Source of the DNA: Methanocorpusculum sp.
GTDB taxonomy: Archaea > Halobacteriota > Methanomicrobia > Methanomicrobiales > Methanocorpusculaceae
Length of the DNA stretch: 33,832 nt
Direction of reading: 5' to 3'
NCBI GenBank assembly: GCA_029987235.1
Contig: DALTWF010000018.1
Location: 1-33,832, forward strand
Under the pieces are notes generated by a model that saw only the letters and a list, made by a program, of their open reading frames with translations, ran no database searches and was not told where the DNA came from. Shown in pieces: positions 1-9,400 of this stretch. Within the stretch, counting starts at the first letter, position 1; every line of letters starts with the position of its first letter. The translations under genes were made by a program, and so were the position numbers.

Positions 1-3000
1 CCTGTGTGTTAAAGGAAACAATAAACAGTTTGGTCCACTTTGCATAAAGCGTGGTGTCTGCTGAAACAGTGTCGGTCTCAAAGTCCCACTTGTTTGAGCA
101 TACCGGTTCTTTGAACCAGCCGCCGAATACATATCCTTCTTCTTCAGGGTCTTCGGGTTCGGTTACTTTTTCTCCGACATCAACATACTGCGGTTCAGGA
201 GCTGTTCCGTGTCCCTGTACATCGAAGGTGACTTTTTTCAGTGCGGTCCATTTGGCATAAAGGGTGAGCGGAGCCGAAACAGTGTCGGTCTCAAAAATCC
301 ATGGGGATATGCAGCCCGGTTCCTTGTACCAGCCCTCAAATTTGAATTTCTCATCTTCCGGGTCGTCAGGTTCTGATACTTTTCCGCCGGTTGGAACAAG
401 TTGCGGGTCAGGTGCAGTTCCATGCCCCTGTACATCAAAAAGGACCAGGTTGATATTCTGCATCCAGCCGGCATAAATCGTTGTATGTTCTCTGATTTCG
501 GTGTCAAAGTTCCAGGGAACCGTACACTCTTCATCCTTATACCAGCCGTTAAATGTCCATCCCGGCTCGACAGGGTCTTCTGCAGGTTTAACTGCTTTTC
601 CCCCTTTCACGACATACTGCGGGTCAGGTGCCGTTCCGTGTCCCTGAGTATCGAATATGACGATGAACCACTCTTTTTTGTCCCATAATGCATAAAGCGT
701 TGTATCTTTTGTTACGCTGTCTTTATTAAAGTCCCAGAGATTTTTACACTCCGGTTCCTTGAACCAGCCGGCGAAATAGTACTCGGGGTCAGTCGGGTCT
801 GCGGGTCTTGTTACTTTGCCGCCATAGTAAATAGTTTGCGGAGCAGGAGCGGTACCGTGACCCTGTGTATCGAATGAAACAGTAAAGGGTACCTGCGGCG
901 CAAGATGACTTGCATCGGATAACAAATCATACGGTAATGAATTGGGTATCGGCAGTTTGAAGACAGGATTTCCCTGATTTGATTTCCACGAATTGAATCT
1001 AAGTTCATCCCAGATGTTTCCGGGGAACGTGTCCCATACCCGGGTTGAACTTATCTCGCCGTTTCCATCGTCTTCGCGGTCAGCGACTTTATGCGGGCTT
1101 TTCATCATACCGTTCCACACATAAGTCTGCTTGGATTTGTCATTCCAGTCATCATACTCACCGGCAACTTTACCTACTGCATCATTTCCGGTGATTGTTC
1201 CTTTGTTTAAGGCAAGAGATTGTTCGACATTGTCATCGGCAAAGCCGACTATTCCGCCGATACGCCAGTTTCCGCGTGCATTTCCGGTTGCATAACAGTT
1301 TATGATTTTCCCATTTGCATAACCAACCAGTCCGCCGACCAGGTTAACTCCGGTAACATCGCCGGATGCATAACAATTGGTGACCGTTTTGGCTGCATAA
1401 CCGAGTAATCCGCCGACATAATCGCACTTCCCGGTGACTTTGCCTGATGCATAACAAGAGTCGATTTTATCGTCTTCATAGCCGATTAATCCGCCTACAT
1501 AATTATTATTTCCCGTGACATCGCCTGTCGCATAACAGTTTTTAATAATTACATTATGATGCGGATATTCGCTGGTTCCAATAAGGCCGCCTGTTTTTAT
1601 ACTGGTACCGTAAACAGTACCTGATGCATGACAAAACTTGACATCAGCCTGGTTATAGCCGATAAGACCTCCTACACGCTCTCTTCCCGTGACATCGCCT
1701 GTCGCATAACAATTATCAATTTCTTTCGTTGCGGTCGGTCTGCGGTAGGCATGACCGATAAGACCGCCGAGATCGTCAATTCCATTGACATTGCCTGTTG
1801 CATAACTGTTTCTAACATGGTCATCAGTATATCCGGCAAGACCGCCGAGATTGTATCCGCCGGAAACATCTCCTGTCGCATGACAGTTATATATTGGTGT
1901 GGAATGTACTAAGGAGTTTGATTCTCCGACAAGTCCGCCCACACGGTTTTCACCTGTTACGGTACCGGTTGCATAACTGTTTTTGATTTCCCGGTTGGCA
2001 TGACCAACCAGTCCGCCGACATATTCTTTACCTGTCACTGTTCCAGCAGCATTACACTCATTTATGATTGCATTGGCCCATCCGACCAGTCCGCCGACAT
2101 AGTTTGTACCCGTCACATCACCTTCTGCAGAACATTTTTCCAGATTTACGTTTATAGATACTACAGCACGGTCAATGGAACCGATTAATCCGCCTACTCT
2201 CTCTTCTCCGGTTACGTCACCGAATGCATGGCAGTCGGAAATTTTTACTTCTCTGACAACGGAACCGATTAAGCCGCCTACTTTCTCATTTCCTTTTACA
2301 TTTCCGTATGCAGTACATTTTATAACATCGCCGTAGGCTTCCCCGATAAGACCACCCACACGGTTGTTGCCTGTAACAGTACACCATGCTGTACAGTTTT
2401 CTACCCTGCCTTCTGCTATGCCGGCAAGCCCGCCGACGTCATTTTTACCAATAAGTCCAAGAGATATGATACTTTGATCTACATTACAGTCTTTGATAAG
2501 TCCTGTGGATTTTCCGACCAGTCCGCCGACAGTTGAGCCGCCGAAAATAACAGTTATACTGCCGGTTGCCTTGAGGTGATTTACATTACAGTTTATGGTC
2601 TGTCCTTTTGTATACCCGGCAACTGCACCAAGATAGTTGTTCAGCAGAATATGCGTTCGTACAATACCGACTCCGTCAATATTCAGATTTTGTATTTTGG
2701 CATTTGAGCCGGTGACATAGCCGAAAAGGCCGAGATACTTGTCTGATTCCATAATCAGGAGGTTTTCAATTGTGTAACCCTGACCGTCAAATGTTCCTTT
2801 GAATGATTTGCTGTTTAGTTCGGTTTTGTAGTAGCCGATCGGACTCCATGGCTGATTGTCCAAATCCAGATCATTGTCCAGATAGATGGTTTTTCTTTCA
2901 AAGCTGTCAACATTGTCATTGACGAGTCTGGTAAGACCGGCAAGCTGGGCTTCGGTTGTGATATGGTACGGAGAACTGTGTCCGTAATACCATGATGTAT

Positions 3001-3136
3001 CGATACTTTTCCCGTCCCATTTTGCAGCACCGGCGCCTGCAAATAGCCCGGCGCAGATAAGTAAAATGAGAATCGATGCGCATAGTATCCGGATAGATTT
3101 TTGTCCGGTGTCTGTATTTGTGTCAGGGTATTTCAT
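1..3136 (-). CDS. Large secreted surface protein with GLUG and InlB-type repeats (C-terminus off window)
   Basis: The frame is open from the ATG at 3136 to the left edge: 1045 codons with no stop. The N-terminus has a basic start and a hydrophobic segment (about residues 16-38) ending in Ala-rich residues, which fits a signal peptide. Residues about 45-130 have the pattern 'ITTEAQLAGL...GTFDGQGYTIENL' that precedes GLUG repeats. Residues about 130-640 hold roughly 16 repeats with the core GGL(V/I/A)G followed by 'NCYATG'-like text, as in the GLUG family. From about residue 755 there are four full InlB/Listeria-Bacteroides repeats and part of a fifth. Each is about 72 residues, with VxFDxQGHGTAPxPQ, GGWxKEPxC and TLYAxW. 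Such proteins are usually exported and cell-wall or S-layer associated; adhesion is inferred. The anchor would lie outside the window. It is transcribed away from the esterase gene. Confidence 0.9.
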   Translation of the reverse strand, partial: MKYPDTNTDTGQKSIRILCASILILLICAGLFAGAGAAKWDGKSIDTSWYYGHSSPYHITTEAQLAGLTRLVNDNVDSFERKTIYLDNDLDLDNQPWSPIGYYKTELNSKSFKGTFDGQGYTIENLLIMESDKYLGLFGYVTGSNAKIQNLNIDGVGIVRTHILLNNYLGAVAGYTKGQTINCNVNHLKATGSITVIFGGSTVGGLVGKSTGLIKDCNVDQSIISLGLIGKNDVGGLAGIAEGRVENCTAWCTVTGNNRVGGLIGEAYGDVIKCTAYGNVKGNEKVGGLIGSVVREVKISDCHAFGDVTGEERVGGLIGSIDRAVVSINVNLEKCSAEGDVTGTNYVGGLVGWANAIINECNAAGTVTGKEYVGGLVGHANREIKNSYATGTVTGENRVGGLVGESNSLVHSTPIYNCHATGDVSGGYNLGGLAGYTDDHVRNSYATGNVNGIDDLGGLIGHAYRRPTATKEIDNCYATGDVTGRERVGGLIGYNQADVKFCHASGTVYGTSIKTGGLIGTSEYPHHNVIIKNCYATGDVTGNNNYVGGLIGYEDDKIDSCYASGKVTGKCDYVGGLLGYAAKTVTNCYASGDVTGVNLVGGLVGYANGKIINCYATGNARGNWRIGGIVGFADDNVEQSLALNKGTITGNDAVGKVAGEYDDWNDKSKQTYVWNGMMKSPHKVADREDDGNGEISSTRVWDTFPGNIWDELRFNSWKSNQGNPVFKLPIPNSLPYDLLSDASHLAPQVPFTVSFDTQGHGTAPAPQTIYYGGKVTRPADPTDPEYYFAGWFKEPECKNLWDFNKDSVTKDTTLYALWDKKEWFIVIFDTQGHGTAPDPQYVVKGGKAVKPAEDPVEPGWTFNGWYKDEECTVPWNFDTEIREHTTIYAGWMQNINLVLFDVQGHGTAPDPQLVPTGGKVSEPDDPEDEKFKFEGWYKEPGCISPWIFETDTVSAPLTLYAKWTALKKVTFDVQGHGTAPEPQYVDVGEKVTEPEDPEEEGYVFGGWFKEPVCSNKWDFETDTVSADTTLYAKWTKLFIVSFNTQ

Positions 3137-3200
3137 TGGGGGGGGGCTCTCCAGATAAAATTTGTTTGATATGTAATAAATTACGTTTTATTAAATATTA
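3137..3200 (-). promoter_or_regulatory. Promoter and RBS of the surface protein, with a C9 tract between RBS and ATG
   Basis: On the minus strand the leader reads GGAGAGCCCCCCCCCAATG: a Shine-Dalgarno-like GGAG(AG), nine C, one A, then the start codon. A TATA-like TTTAATAAA lies at about 3187-3195, which would place transcription start near 3164 and give a leader of about 28 nt. The RBS-to-ATG distance (12 nt from GGAG) depends directly on the length of the C tract. Promoter placement is inferred; the tract and RBS are seen. Confidence 0.6.
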
Positions 3201-3563
3201 ATAATGACGGCTGATTTTTTTATCTGTGCAGGTGATGAAATGGTGCAGGGTGCTTTCCTTTAAGAAAAAGCAGGGTCTTTTTTTCCGGTTTATTTCAGAT
3301 ACCCGGGTAAAAAAGAGTTTTTTTCAGGTTCCGACAGAGCGGGACATTTCTGCCTTTCTTTTGAAAGATTCAGTTTTCATAATCCTTTATTTACGTCATC
3401 AGTATTTCGGACCGAATGATTTTGTTGCGGGAATACGGTCAATGGTTGTTTCGTAAAGTCTGATATGGACTATGTCGTTCATCTCAAAGAACCTACCCTT
3501 TCTTCAGTGCTGTCGTTTTGAATTAGTGCGGTCCTGTTTATTATGATGCACCGGCCGGATATA
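3201..3563. other. Intergenic region without a supported gene
   Basis: This AT-rich gap lies between divergently transcribed genes. A 76-codon GTG-started frame (3226-3456) has no RBS and no recognisable domain, so I do not call it. I see no RNA gene or repeat here. Confidence 0.5.
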
Positions 3564-3600
3564 GAGAAACATTTATAGAGGGACAACCCTATTATTTCTC
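3564..3600 (+). promoter_or_regulatory. TATA box for a leaderless esterase transcript
   Basis: GAGAAACATTTATAG (about 3564-3578) matches an archaeal BRE/TATA arrangement. Its centre is about 26 nt before the ATG at 3601, so transcription would start at or next to the start codon. There is no well-placed Shine-Dalgarno sequence, which fits a leaderless mRNA. Confidence 0.6.
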
Positions 3601-5421
3601 ATGGAGAAAATAGTTGACATTATCATTTCCTCTTATCCGGAGAAACTGGCGTATTTCCCTGGTGAACCATTAAACCTATCAGGACTTCGCATTGATGCCG
3701 TAACAGCCGGCGGAAAAACCATTGACGTAACCAAAGACTGCACCATTTCCCCAAAAACGCATATCTTTGCCGAAAATGACGCAGAAGTCCTCATAAAAGC
3801 GACATATTCTGCTGACGGACAGACATTTGCCGCCGTCTTAAGCGCAGTCAAAATCAATGAGTGTCGCGAAAACCAGGTGATTGCCGGCGAGTATGACAAA
3901 TCAGTTGCCGTCCAGTGCAATAACGGTATTTTTGTCGGAAAAAAAGACGGAGATGTTGCAATGTACCGCGGTATTCCCTTCGTCAAAGAGCAGCCAACCG
4001 GCAAAAACCGCTATAAGGCACCGGTTGGATATGATTACTCCGCGCCGAAAGACACCACCGTACGGGAAGCTTACTATTTTGGAAAAGAAGCTATGCAGGA
4101 AGGAGAAACCGCATACCCGACCGGTGAAGACTGCCTGTATCTGAATGTGTACAAAAACTGCAGGGATTCTTCCGCGAAAAAACCGGTCATGGTCTGGATA
4201 CATGGAGGAGCCTATGTTATAGGTGGAACTGCAGAACCGACATACAATCTTTACAACCTTGCAAAAGCAAATCCTGATGTCATATTTGCCACTATTCCCT
4301 ACCGGCTCAGTCTTCTCGGATTTGTTGACCTTTCGTGCCTGAAGGGATATACCGACGAGTACAAAAATACGGTAAACCTCGGTCTTCTTGACCTTGCAGA
4401 AGCCCTGCACTGGCTTCATGAAAATATTTCCGCATTCGGCGGAGACCCGGACAATGTCACCATCTTCGGCGAGTCTGCCGGAGGAGGATGCGTATCTCTT
4501 CTGCCGTTAGTGAAGGAAGCAAGACCGTATTTTACAAAAGTTATTGCACAAAGCGGAACGCCTGCATTTACACGTACGAAAGAGTTTGCCGTTGCAGTGG
4601 TAAAGAAGGTGTTTGCCGAACTGAAGATCAATTCGATTGATGACTTTTTCAAAGCAGACCCGGCTGCTTTAATGGCGGCTAATGCAAAGTACGGCGATTT
4701 GTGTACCTTCCCGGAGTGTGATGGAACTATTCTGCCGTTGCGTCCATTTGATGCCTATGCAGAAGGTGCTGCAAAAGGCATTACGCTTATGACCGGATGC
4801 AACAAGGATGAGGGCAGTTTCTGGTACTGCGGCGTGGTGAATAATGATATTGAACCGGTTAAGCAGTATTTTGAAGATAAATATGCAAGAATGCTCAGTC
4901 TGATGAACGAGGAGGAAAAAGAGGCGGTGCGTTCATTTACGAAAGATGCGGAAAAGGACGGATATCTGCAGGATTCACGTTTCTTTGACCAGTTTATGTT
5001 TATCGGTCCGTGTTTCCGTCTTGTCGAGGCACATATAATGGGAGGAGGAGATGTTTATCAGTATTACGTAACCGCCGAATCCGAAGCGCCATATATGAAA
5101 TCCGCTCACGGTATTGAAATTTCGTCTGTCTTTGGAAATGAAAGTTCTTTTCAGGGACCGGCTCTGGATTCGCTGTTTGCAAAATCCATTCAGAAGATGT
5201 GGATTCAGTTTGCAAAAACCGGAAATCCGTCGCTTCCTGCCGCACTGTCTCCATCGGGAAAAGCTGTTGAGTGGCCGAAAAAGACGTCTGTTTCGGGTGC
5301 TGTTATGCAGATGGATGAGTATTTGTTCCATGCAGAATATGACCTTGGGGACAAAATTGTTGACCGGAAGAGAATTTATCCGCTGCTGAAATATTACGGG
5401 GAGAAGCCGGCTTATTTCTGA
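3601..5421 (+). CDS. Type-B carboxylesterase with N-terminal Ig-like domain
   Basis: A 606-residue serine ester hydrolase of the carboxylesterase/cholinesterase alpha/beta-hydrolase family. Residues about 1-85 resemble a bacterial Ig-like (Big_3) domain, with 'YFPGEPLNLSGLRIDAVT' followed by a D-V-T strand. The hydrolase domain starts near residue 105 with 'GIFVGKKDGDVAMYRGIPF'. Visible landmarks are the oxyanion segment 'VWIHGGAYVIGG', the nucleophile elbow GESAGG with Ser292, the acid Glu404 in GCNKDEG, and the base His503 in 'SAHGIEISSVFG'; the triad is complete. No signal peptide is visible, so the enzyme is probably cytoplasmic despite the Ig-like domain. The substrate cannot be read from sequence. 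The ATG is supported by the TATA spacing. It is divergent from the surface protein gene. Confidence 0.9.
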   Translation: MEKIVDIIISSYPEKLAYFPGEPLNLSGLRIDAVTAGGKTIDVTKDCTISPKTHIFAENDAEVLIKATYSADGQTFAAVLSAVKINECRENQVIAGEYDKSVAVQCNNGIFVGKKDGDVAMYRGIPFVKEQPTGKNRYKAPVGYDYSAPKDTTVREAYYFGKEAMQEGETAYPTGEDCLYLNVYKNCRDSSAKKPVMVWIHGGAYVIGGTAEPTYNLYNLAKANPDVIFATIPYRLSLLGFVDLSCLKGYTDEYKNTVNLGLLDLAEALHWLHENISAFGGDPDNVTIFGESAGGGCVSLLPLVKEARPYFTKVIAQSGTPAFTRTKEFAVAVVKKVFAELKINSIDDFFKADPAALMAANAKYGDLCTFPECDGTILPLRPFDAYAEGAAKGITLMTGCNKDEGSFWYCGVVNNDIEPVKQYFEDKYARMLSLMNEEEKEAVRSFTKDAEKDGYLQDSRFFDQFMFIGPCFRLVEAHIMGGGDVYQYYVTAESEAPYMKSAHGIEISSVFGNESSFQGPALDSLFAKSIQKMWIQFAKTGNPSLPAALSPSGKAVEWPKKTSVSGAVMQMDEYLFHAEYDLGDKIVDRKRIYPLLKYYGEKPAYF

Positions 5422-5452
5422 TTTTTTCTCTTATTTTTTTTTCTTATTTCTG
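5421..5452 (+). terminator. Poly-T terminator after the esterase gene
   Basis: Directly after the stop codon come two T-runs (six T, then nine T), typical of archaeal U-rich termination. There is no strong hairpin. Confidence 0.5.
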
Positions 5453-5759
5453 CATCGCATACGTTCGCTGCATGCTGAAAGCAAAAGGACAGCAGTGAGT
5501 GATGCGGAAGGTGATTTCAGGCAGGTGACTTTTTTTCGCTTTGGTTTTTTGACGCGCATCGCCGGTCCTTTGGCCTTGCTCAATTCTTCGGCTAAAGCAT
5601 CAGAGATTCGCTCGAAGACACAGATTTCCGCAGAGATTTACAGATTTACACAGATACGCTCCGTGAGAGGCTGGCGGGGTACGGCAGGGTACGGCGGTCA
5701 AAGAGATTCAATAATCAAAACATCCATTACTCAAGCCGCCCAACACTATATATCAACCC
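5453..5759. other. Intergenic region with short internal repeats
   Basis: No gene is supported. The stretch holds iterated words: AGATTT at least three times between about 5620 and 5650, and GGGTACGGC twice (about 5677-5697). The AGATTTACAGATTTACACAGAT-type text is reminiscent of dispersed intergenic repeats seen in many prokaryotic genomes, but copy number cannot be judged here. A CTATATAT at 5745-5752 is too close to the next ATG (5760) for a standard leaderless promoter. Confidence 0.4.
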
Positions 5760-6272
5760 ATGCAAATCGTCAACGTTGTCGTCTCAGGTTCCTTCGGTCA
5801 GGAAATAAATCTCGCTGATTTGTCCGTCCTCGGCGAAAAATACCTTTATTCTCCGAAAAAATACCCGGCAGGATATGTTCAATTGAGTTTGGCAAGGATA
5901 ACTGTGTACCATACGGGGAAATACATTATTACAGGCGTGAGGTCGCTTGATTTAATTGAGGGTCTGTGGAAAGAGGCTGTTGCTCTATTACAGCCGCTGC
6001 TTGATGTTTCGTTGTTTGAGAAGCCGTCGGTCAGAAATATTGTCGCGTATGAGGAGCTGGGGCGTTCTCTGAATCTGGCGAAGGTAATTGTTGCTTTGCA
6101 TGATGAGGATGCGGAGTATGAGCCGGAGGTCTTTCCGGGTTTAATCTGGCGGACGAATGCCGGTACGGCGAATATTTTTGTGAACGGGAAGGTTATGCTG
6201 CTTGGGTGCAGGAGTGAGGAGGGGCTTGAGGCGCTCTGGGGTGTTGTGTCGGGGAAACTGATGAGTTTGTGA
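5760..6272 (+). CDS. Divergent TATA-box-binding protein (TBP) paralogue
   Basis: This 170-residue protein consists of two TBP half-repeats. Repeat 1 (about 1-80) has 'IVNVVVSGSFGQEINLADL', YPAG and 'ITVYHTGKYIITGVRS'. Repeat 2 (about 90-170) has 'VRNIVAYEELGRSLNLAKV', FPGLIWR and 'ANIFVNGKVMLLGCRSEEG'. The second repeat is close to canonical archaeal TBP; the first is divergent. At the positions of the four DNA-kinking phenylalanines of TBP, repeat 2 keeps Phe125 and Phe140, while repeat 1 has Tyr35 and Tyr50. Archaeal TBPs are usually about 180 residues, so this is near full length. It is probably an extra TBP acting on a subset of promoters rather than the main housekeeping one. It lies directly before the adhesin gene in the same direction, and a hairpin separates the two. 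Confidence 0.82.
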   Translation: MQIVNVVVSGSFGQEINLADLSVLGEKYLYSPKKYPAGYVQLSLARITVYHTGKYIITGVRSLDLIEGLWKEAVALLQPLLDVSLFEKPSVRNIVAYEELGRSLNLAKVIVALHDEDAEYEPEVFPGLIWRTNAGTANIFVNGKVMLLGCRSEEGLEALWGVVSGKLMSL

Positions 6273-6282
6273 GGCTTTAGTC

Positions 6283-6328
6283 GTGTGCGGGGCTTTCGCC
6301 CGCATCTTTTTAGCCCCCCCCCGCACAC
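6283..6328 (+). terminator. GC-rich hairpin with C9 tract after the TBP-like gene
   Basis: GTGTGCGGGGCT (6283-6294) is complementary to the AGCCC and CGCACAC parts of 6312-6328, closing a loop that ends in five T. The 3' arm contains nine C (6314-6322), about five more than needed to pair. It probably ends the TBP-like transcript. Confidence 0.5.
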
Positions 6329-6440
6329 AGCAAAATACTCATAGAAAAAAAAGGTTCCCGGTCGTACAAAAACCACCCTCTCTCGCCTGACCACCTGCGG
6401 CCGGAAGACTGCCCGATACTGCTAAATACATCCGGACACA

Positions 6441-6475
6441 TATTAACATATCATATAGTTATCAGGATTTTATCC
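6441..6475 (+). promoter_or_regulatory. Promoter of the adhesin-like gene
   Basis: An AT-rich stretch with overlapping TATA-like words (TATTAACATATCATATAG, 6441-6458) lies about 20-30 nt before the ATG at 6476. This fits a leaderless or very short leader transcript. A weak AGGA at 6464-6467 could serve as RBS. Confidence 0.45.
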
Positions 6476-9400
6476 ATGTCAGGTGAACGAAAGAAAACAA
6501 AGATGCGGACTGCGTCAGCAGAACGCACAACGCCTGCGGGGAATTTCCTTAAGGCGCGTACAATTCTTGGAATAACCCTTGTCCTGCTCCTTGCAGCAGC
6601 GCTCTTCTGCGGTGCAGGGGCTGCTGATCCTTCCGGAACCGCAATCAACGATTTGACCGGTTTAGCAATTGCGGCAATCTCCGGTGGCACATATTATCTT
6701 AATGCAGATATCTCCGATGTTTCGAATGTTACGATTTCAGCGGATTTCACCCTTGACCTGAACGGAAAAACACTTACAGCAGCTTCTGACAACCGTCTGT
6801 TTACCGTAATCTCCGGCAAAACCTTCACCCTGAAAGATTCAGTTGGTGGTGGTAAACTCACAGGTGGTAATGCAGAGAAAGGCGGCGGCGTGTATGTTGA
6901 CAGAGGTACGTTCACTATGTCCGGCGGCAGCATCACTAACTGTAAAGCAGAGAAAGGCGGCGGCGGCGTGTATGTTTATAACGGCAAGTTCACCATGGAA
7001 GGCAGCAGCAGTATCACCGGTTGTACAGCAGGCGGCGGCGGCGGCGTGTATCTTTCCTGCGATGCCCATCTCGACGATTGCGAATTCACCATGAAAGACG
7101 ACAGCAGCATCAAAGACTGTACTGCAGAGGTAGGCGGCGGCGTGTATGTTAACAGATGTAAATTCACCATGTACGGGGGCAGCATCAAAGACTGTAAGGC
7201 AGAGAATGGTGCAAAGAAAGGCGGCGGCGTGCATGTTTATGGCATGAGCGGATTCTACATGTCCGGCGGCAGCATCACCGGCTGTACTGCAACATACGGC
7301 GGCGGCGTGTCTGTTTTTTCTAGAATCGAAGATGGGACTGCTGATTTCATCATGTGGGGCGGCGAAATCACCGGTTGTGAAGCAACCGAAGACGGCGGCG
7401 GCGTGTTTGCCGAATATGCCGGTTCTTTAGCCATGTACGGGGGCAGCATCAAAGACTGTAAGGCAACCGGTAGCACAGGCGATGGCGGCGGCGTGTTTGT
7501 TGTTAGGGGCATGATCAATACCTTTATGTCAGGCGGCGAAATCAAAAACTGTACTGCAGTTCACTTCGGCGGTGGCGTGTATTTCGATGATTCCCCTTCT
7601 GACCCCTCCAAATTCAAAATGGAAGGCGGCAGCATTATTAACTGTACTGCAGAGAACGGCGGCGGCGTGTATAACTGCGACGAATTCACCATGGAAGGCA
7701 GCAGCAGCATCTCCGGCTGTACTGCAGAGAACGGCGGCGGCGTGTATAACTGCGACGAATTCACCATGGAAGGCAGCAGCAGCATCTCCGGCTGTACTGC
7801 AAAGTACGGCGGCGGCGTGTATAACTGCGCCGAATTTACCATGACCGGCGGCAGCATCACCAGCTGTACTGCAACTGTGAGCGGCGGCGGCGTGTATATC
7901 GACAGCGGCACGTTTTCCATGTTCTCCGGCAGTAGTATATCTGATTGTAAGGCATATCAGGGCGGCGGCGTGTCTAACTACGATGGTACGTTCTCCATTA
8001 TCGGCGGCAGCATCGCCGGCTGTACTGCAGACGCCTCTGGCGGAGGTGTGTTTAACCAGGAAGAAGTCACCATGTTTGGCGGCAGTATCACCGGCTGTAA
8101 AGCAGTAAGCGGCGGCGGCGTGTATGGCGAAGGCATGTTTACCATGTCTGGCGGCAGCATCAAAGACTGTAACGTAACTGATATTGGCGGCGGCGTGTAT
8201 GTTGCCACCATCGGCGAGTTCACCATGACCGGCGGCAGCATCACCGGCTGTACTGCAAAGAACGGCGGCGGCGTGAATAACGGCTGCGAATTCACCATGA
8301 CCGGCGGCGAAATCAAAAACTGTACTGCAGAGAACGGCGGCGGCGTGTATAATTACGGCAGAGAATTCACCATGAAAGACGACAGCAGTATCGCCGACTG
8401 TACTGCAAATACTTACGGAGGCGGCGTATATGTCGTATATTACTGCGAATTCACCATGGAAGGCAGCAGCAGTATCACCGGCTGTAATGCAGAATATGGT
8501 GGAGGTGTACATAACTATGGCGAATTCACTATGAAAGACGACAGCAGTATCACCGGCTGTACAGCAACTTATTTGGGCGGCGGCGTGTATAATGAAGGTA
8601 ACAGCGAATTCCACATGAAAGACGACAGCAGTATCACCGGCTGTAAAGCATACTGTGGCAGCGTATCTATCACCAGCGTCGCGTCTGGCGCCGGCAGTAC
8701 CGCCGGCGATGAGGAAATGCAGAACGGCGGCGGCGTGTATAACGACGGCACGTTTGCCATGACCGGCGGCAGCATCACCGGCTGTACGGCAGCCAATAAC
8801 GGAAGCGGCGCGTATAACAATGGCACACTCACTATGAGCGGCATGGCACTTATTGGTGAAGACAATGATATTTTCCTCGGATCAGACAGGAAAATCACCC
8901 TCGGCAGCGATGGATTCGCAGACTATACATACGGCGCAAGAAACATCACAAGTAAAATAAAATTAAAGAGTACTGTTATTGTCGACGACATAGCTGCAAC
9001 AGGTAAATTATCGCCGCGGAACTTCTATTATAAAGGAGATATTCCATTCAGCTTAATTAAGGTGGGTAATCAGCTGATTCTTGGCAATGCCGCAAAAATT
9101 GAAGGCGGCAGTGAATATGTCTCCGTCAATGACGCCTTTGAAGCGGCAGACGCCGGAGACACTATTGTTCTCCTTGGCGGTTCAATACTGAGAGATGAGA
9201 TTACCATCGACGGTTCAAACGTCAATTCAGCCACCCTCGACCTCAACGGCTCGACACTTTACGCCGCACCCAATAATAGGCTGTTCACGATTAATAGCGG
9301 CGCATCATTTAATCTGACCGACAGCATTGGAGGGGGCAGACTGACCGGCGGTAATGTAACCGGCAGCGGTGGCGCCGTGTCAGTATCCGGCGGCACATTC

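Noticed and set aside
3226..3456. 76-codon GTG-started ORF in the divergent gap
   Set aside because: No RBS, no domain, and a composition like the surrounding AT-rich DNA.
5745..5752. CTATATAT as TATA box of the TBP-like gene
   Set aside because: Only about 8 nt before the ATG, too close for TBP-directed initiation upstream of that start; the real promoter is probably further upstream.
5495..5818. 107-codon ORF before the TBP-like gene
   Set aside because: It overlaps the TBP-like gene in another frame and covers short intergenic repeats; the TBP frame has clear homology.
7529..8614. Long open frame of 361 codons on the minus strand, antisense to the adhesin
   Set aside because: It is a by-product of the GGC-rich coding repeats on the plus strand. 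It has no RBS, and its product is a low-complexity mirror of the repeats.
6880..8860. Regular repeats that look like a CRISPR array
   Set aside because: Units vary in length, all lie in one open frame and encode beta-helix rungs; there are no unique spacers or cas genes.
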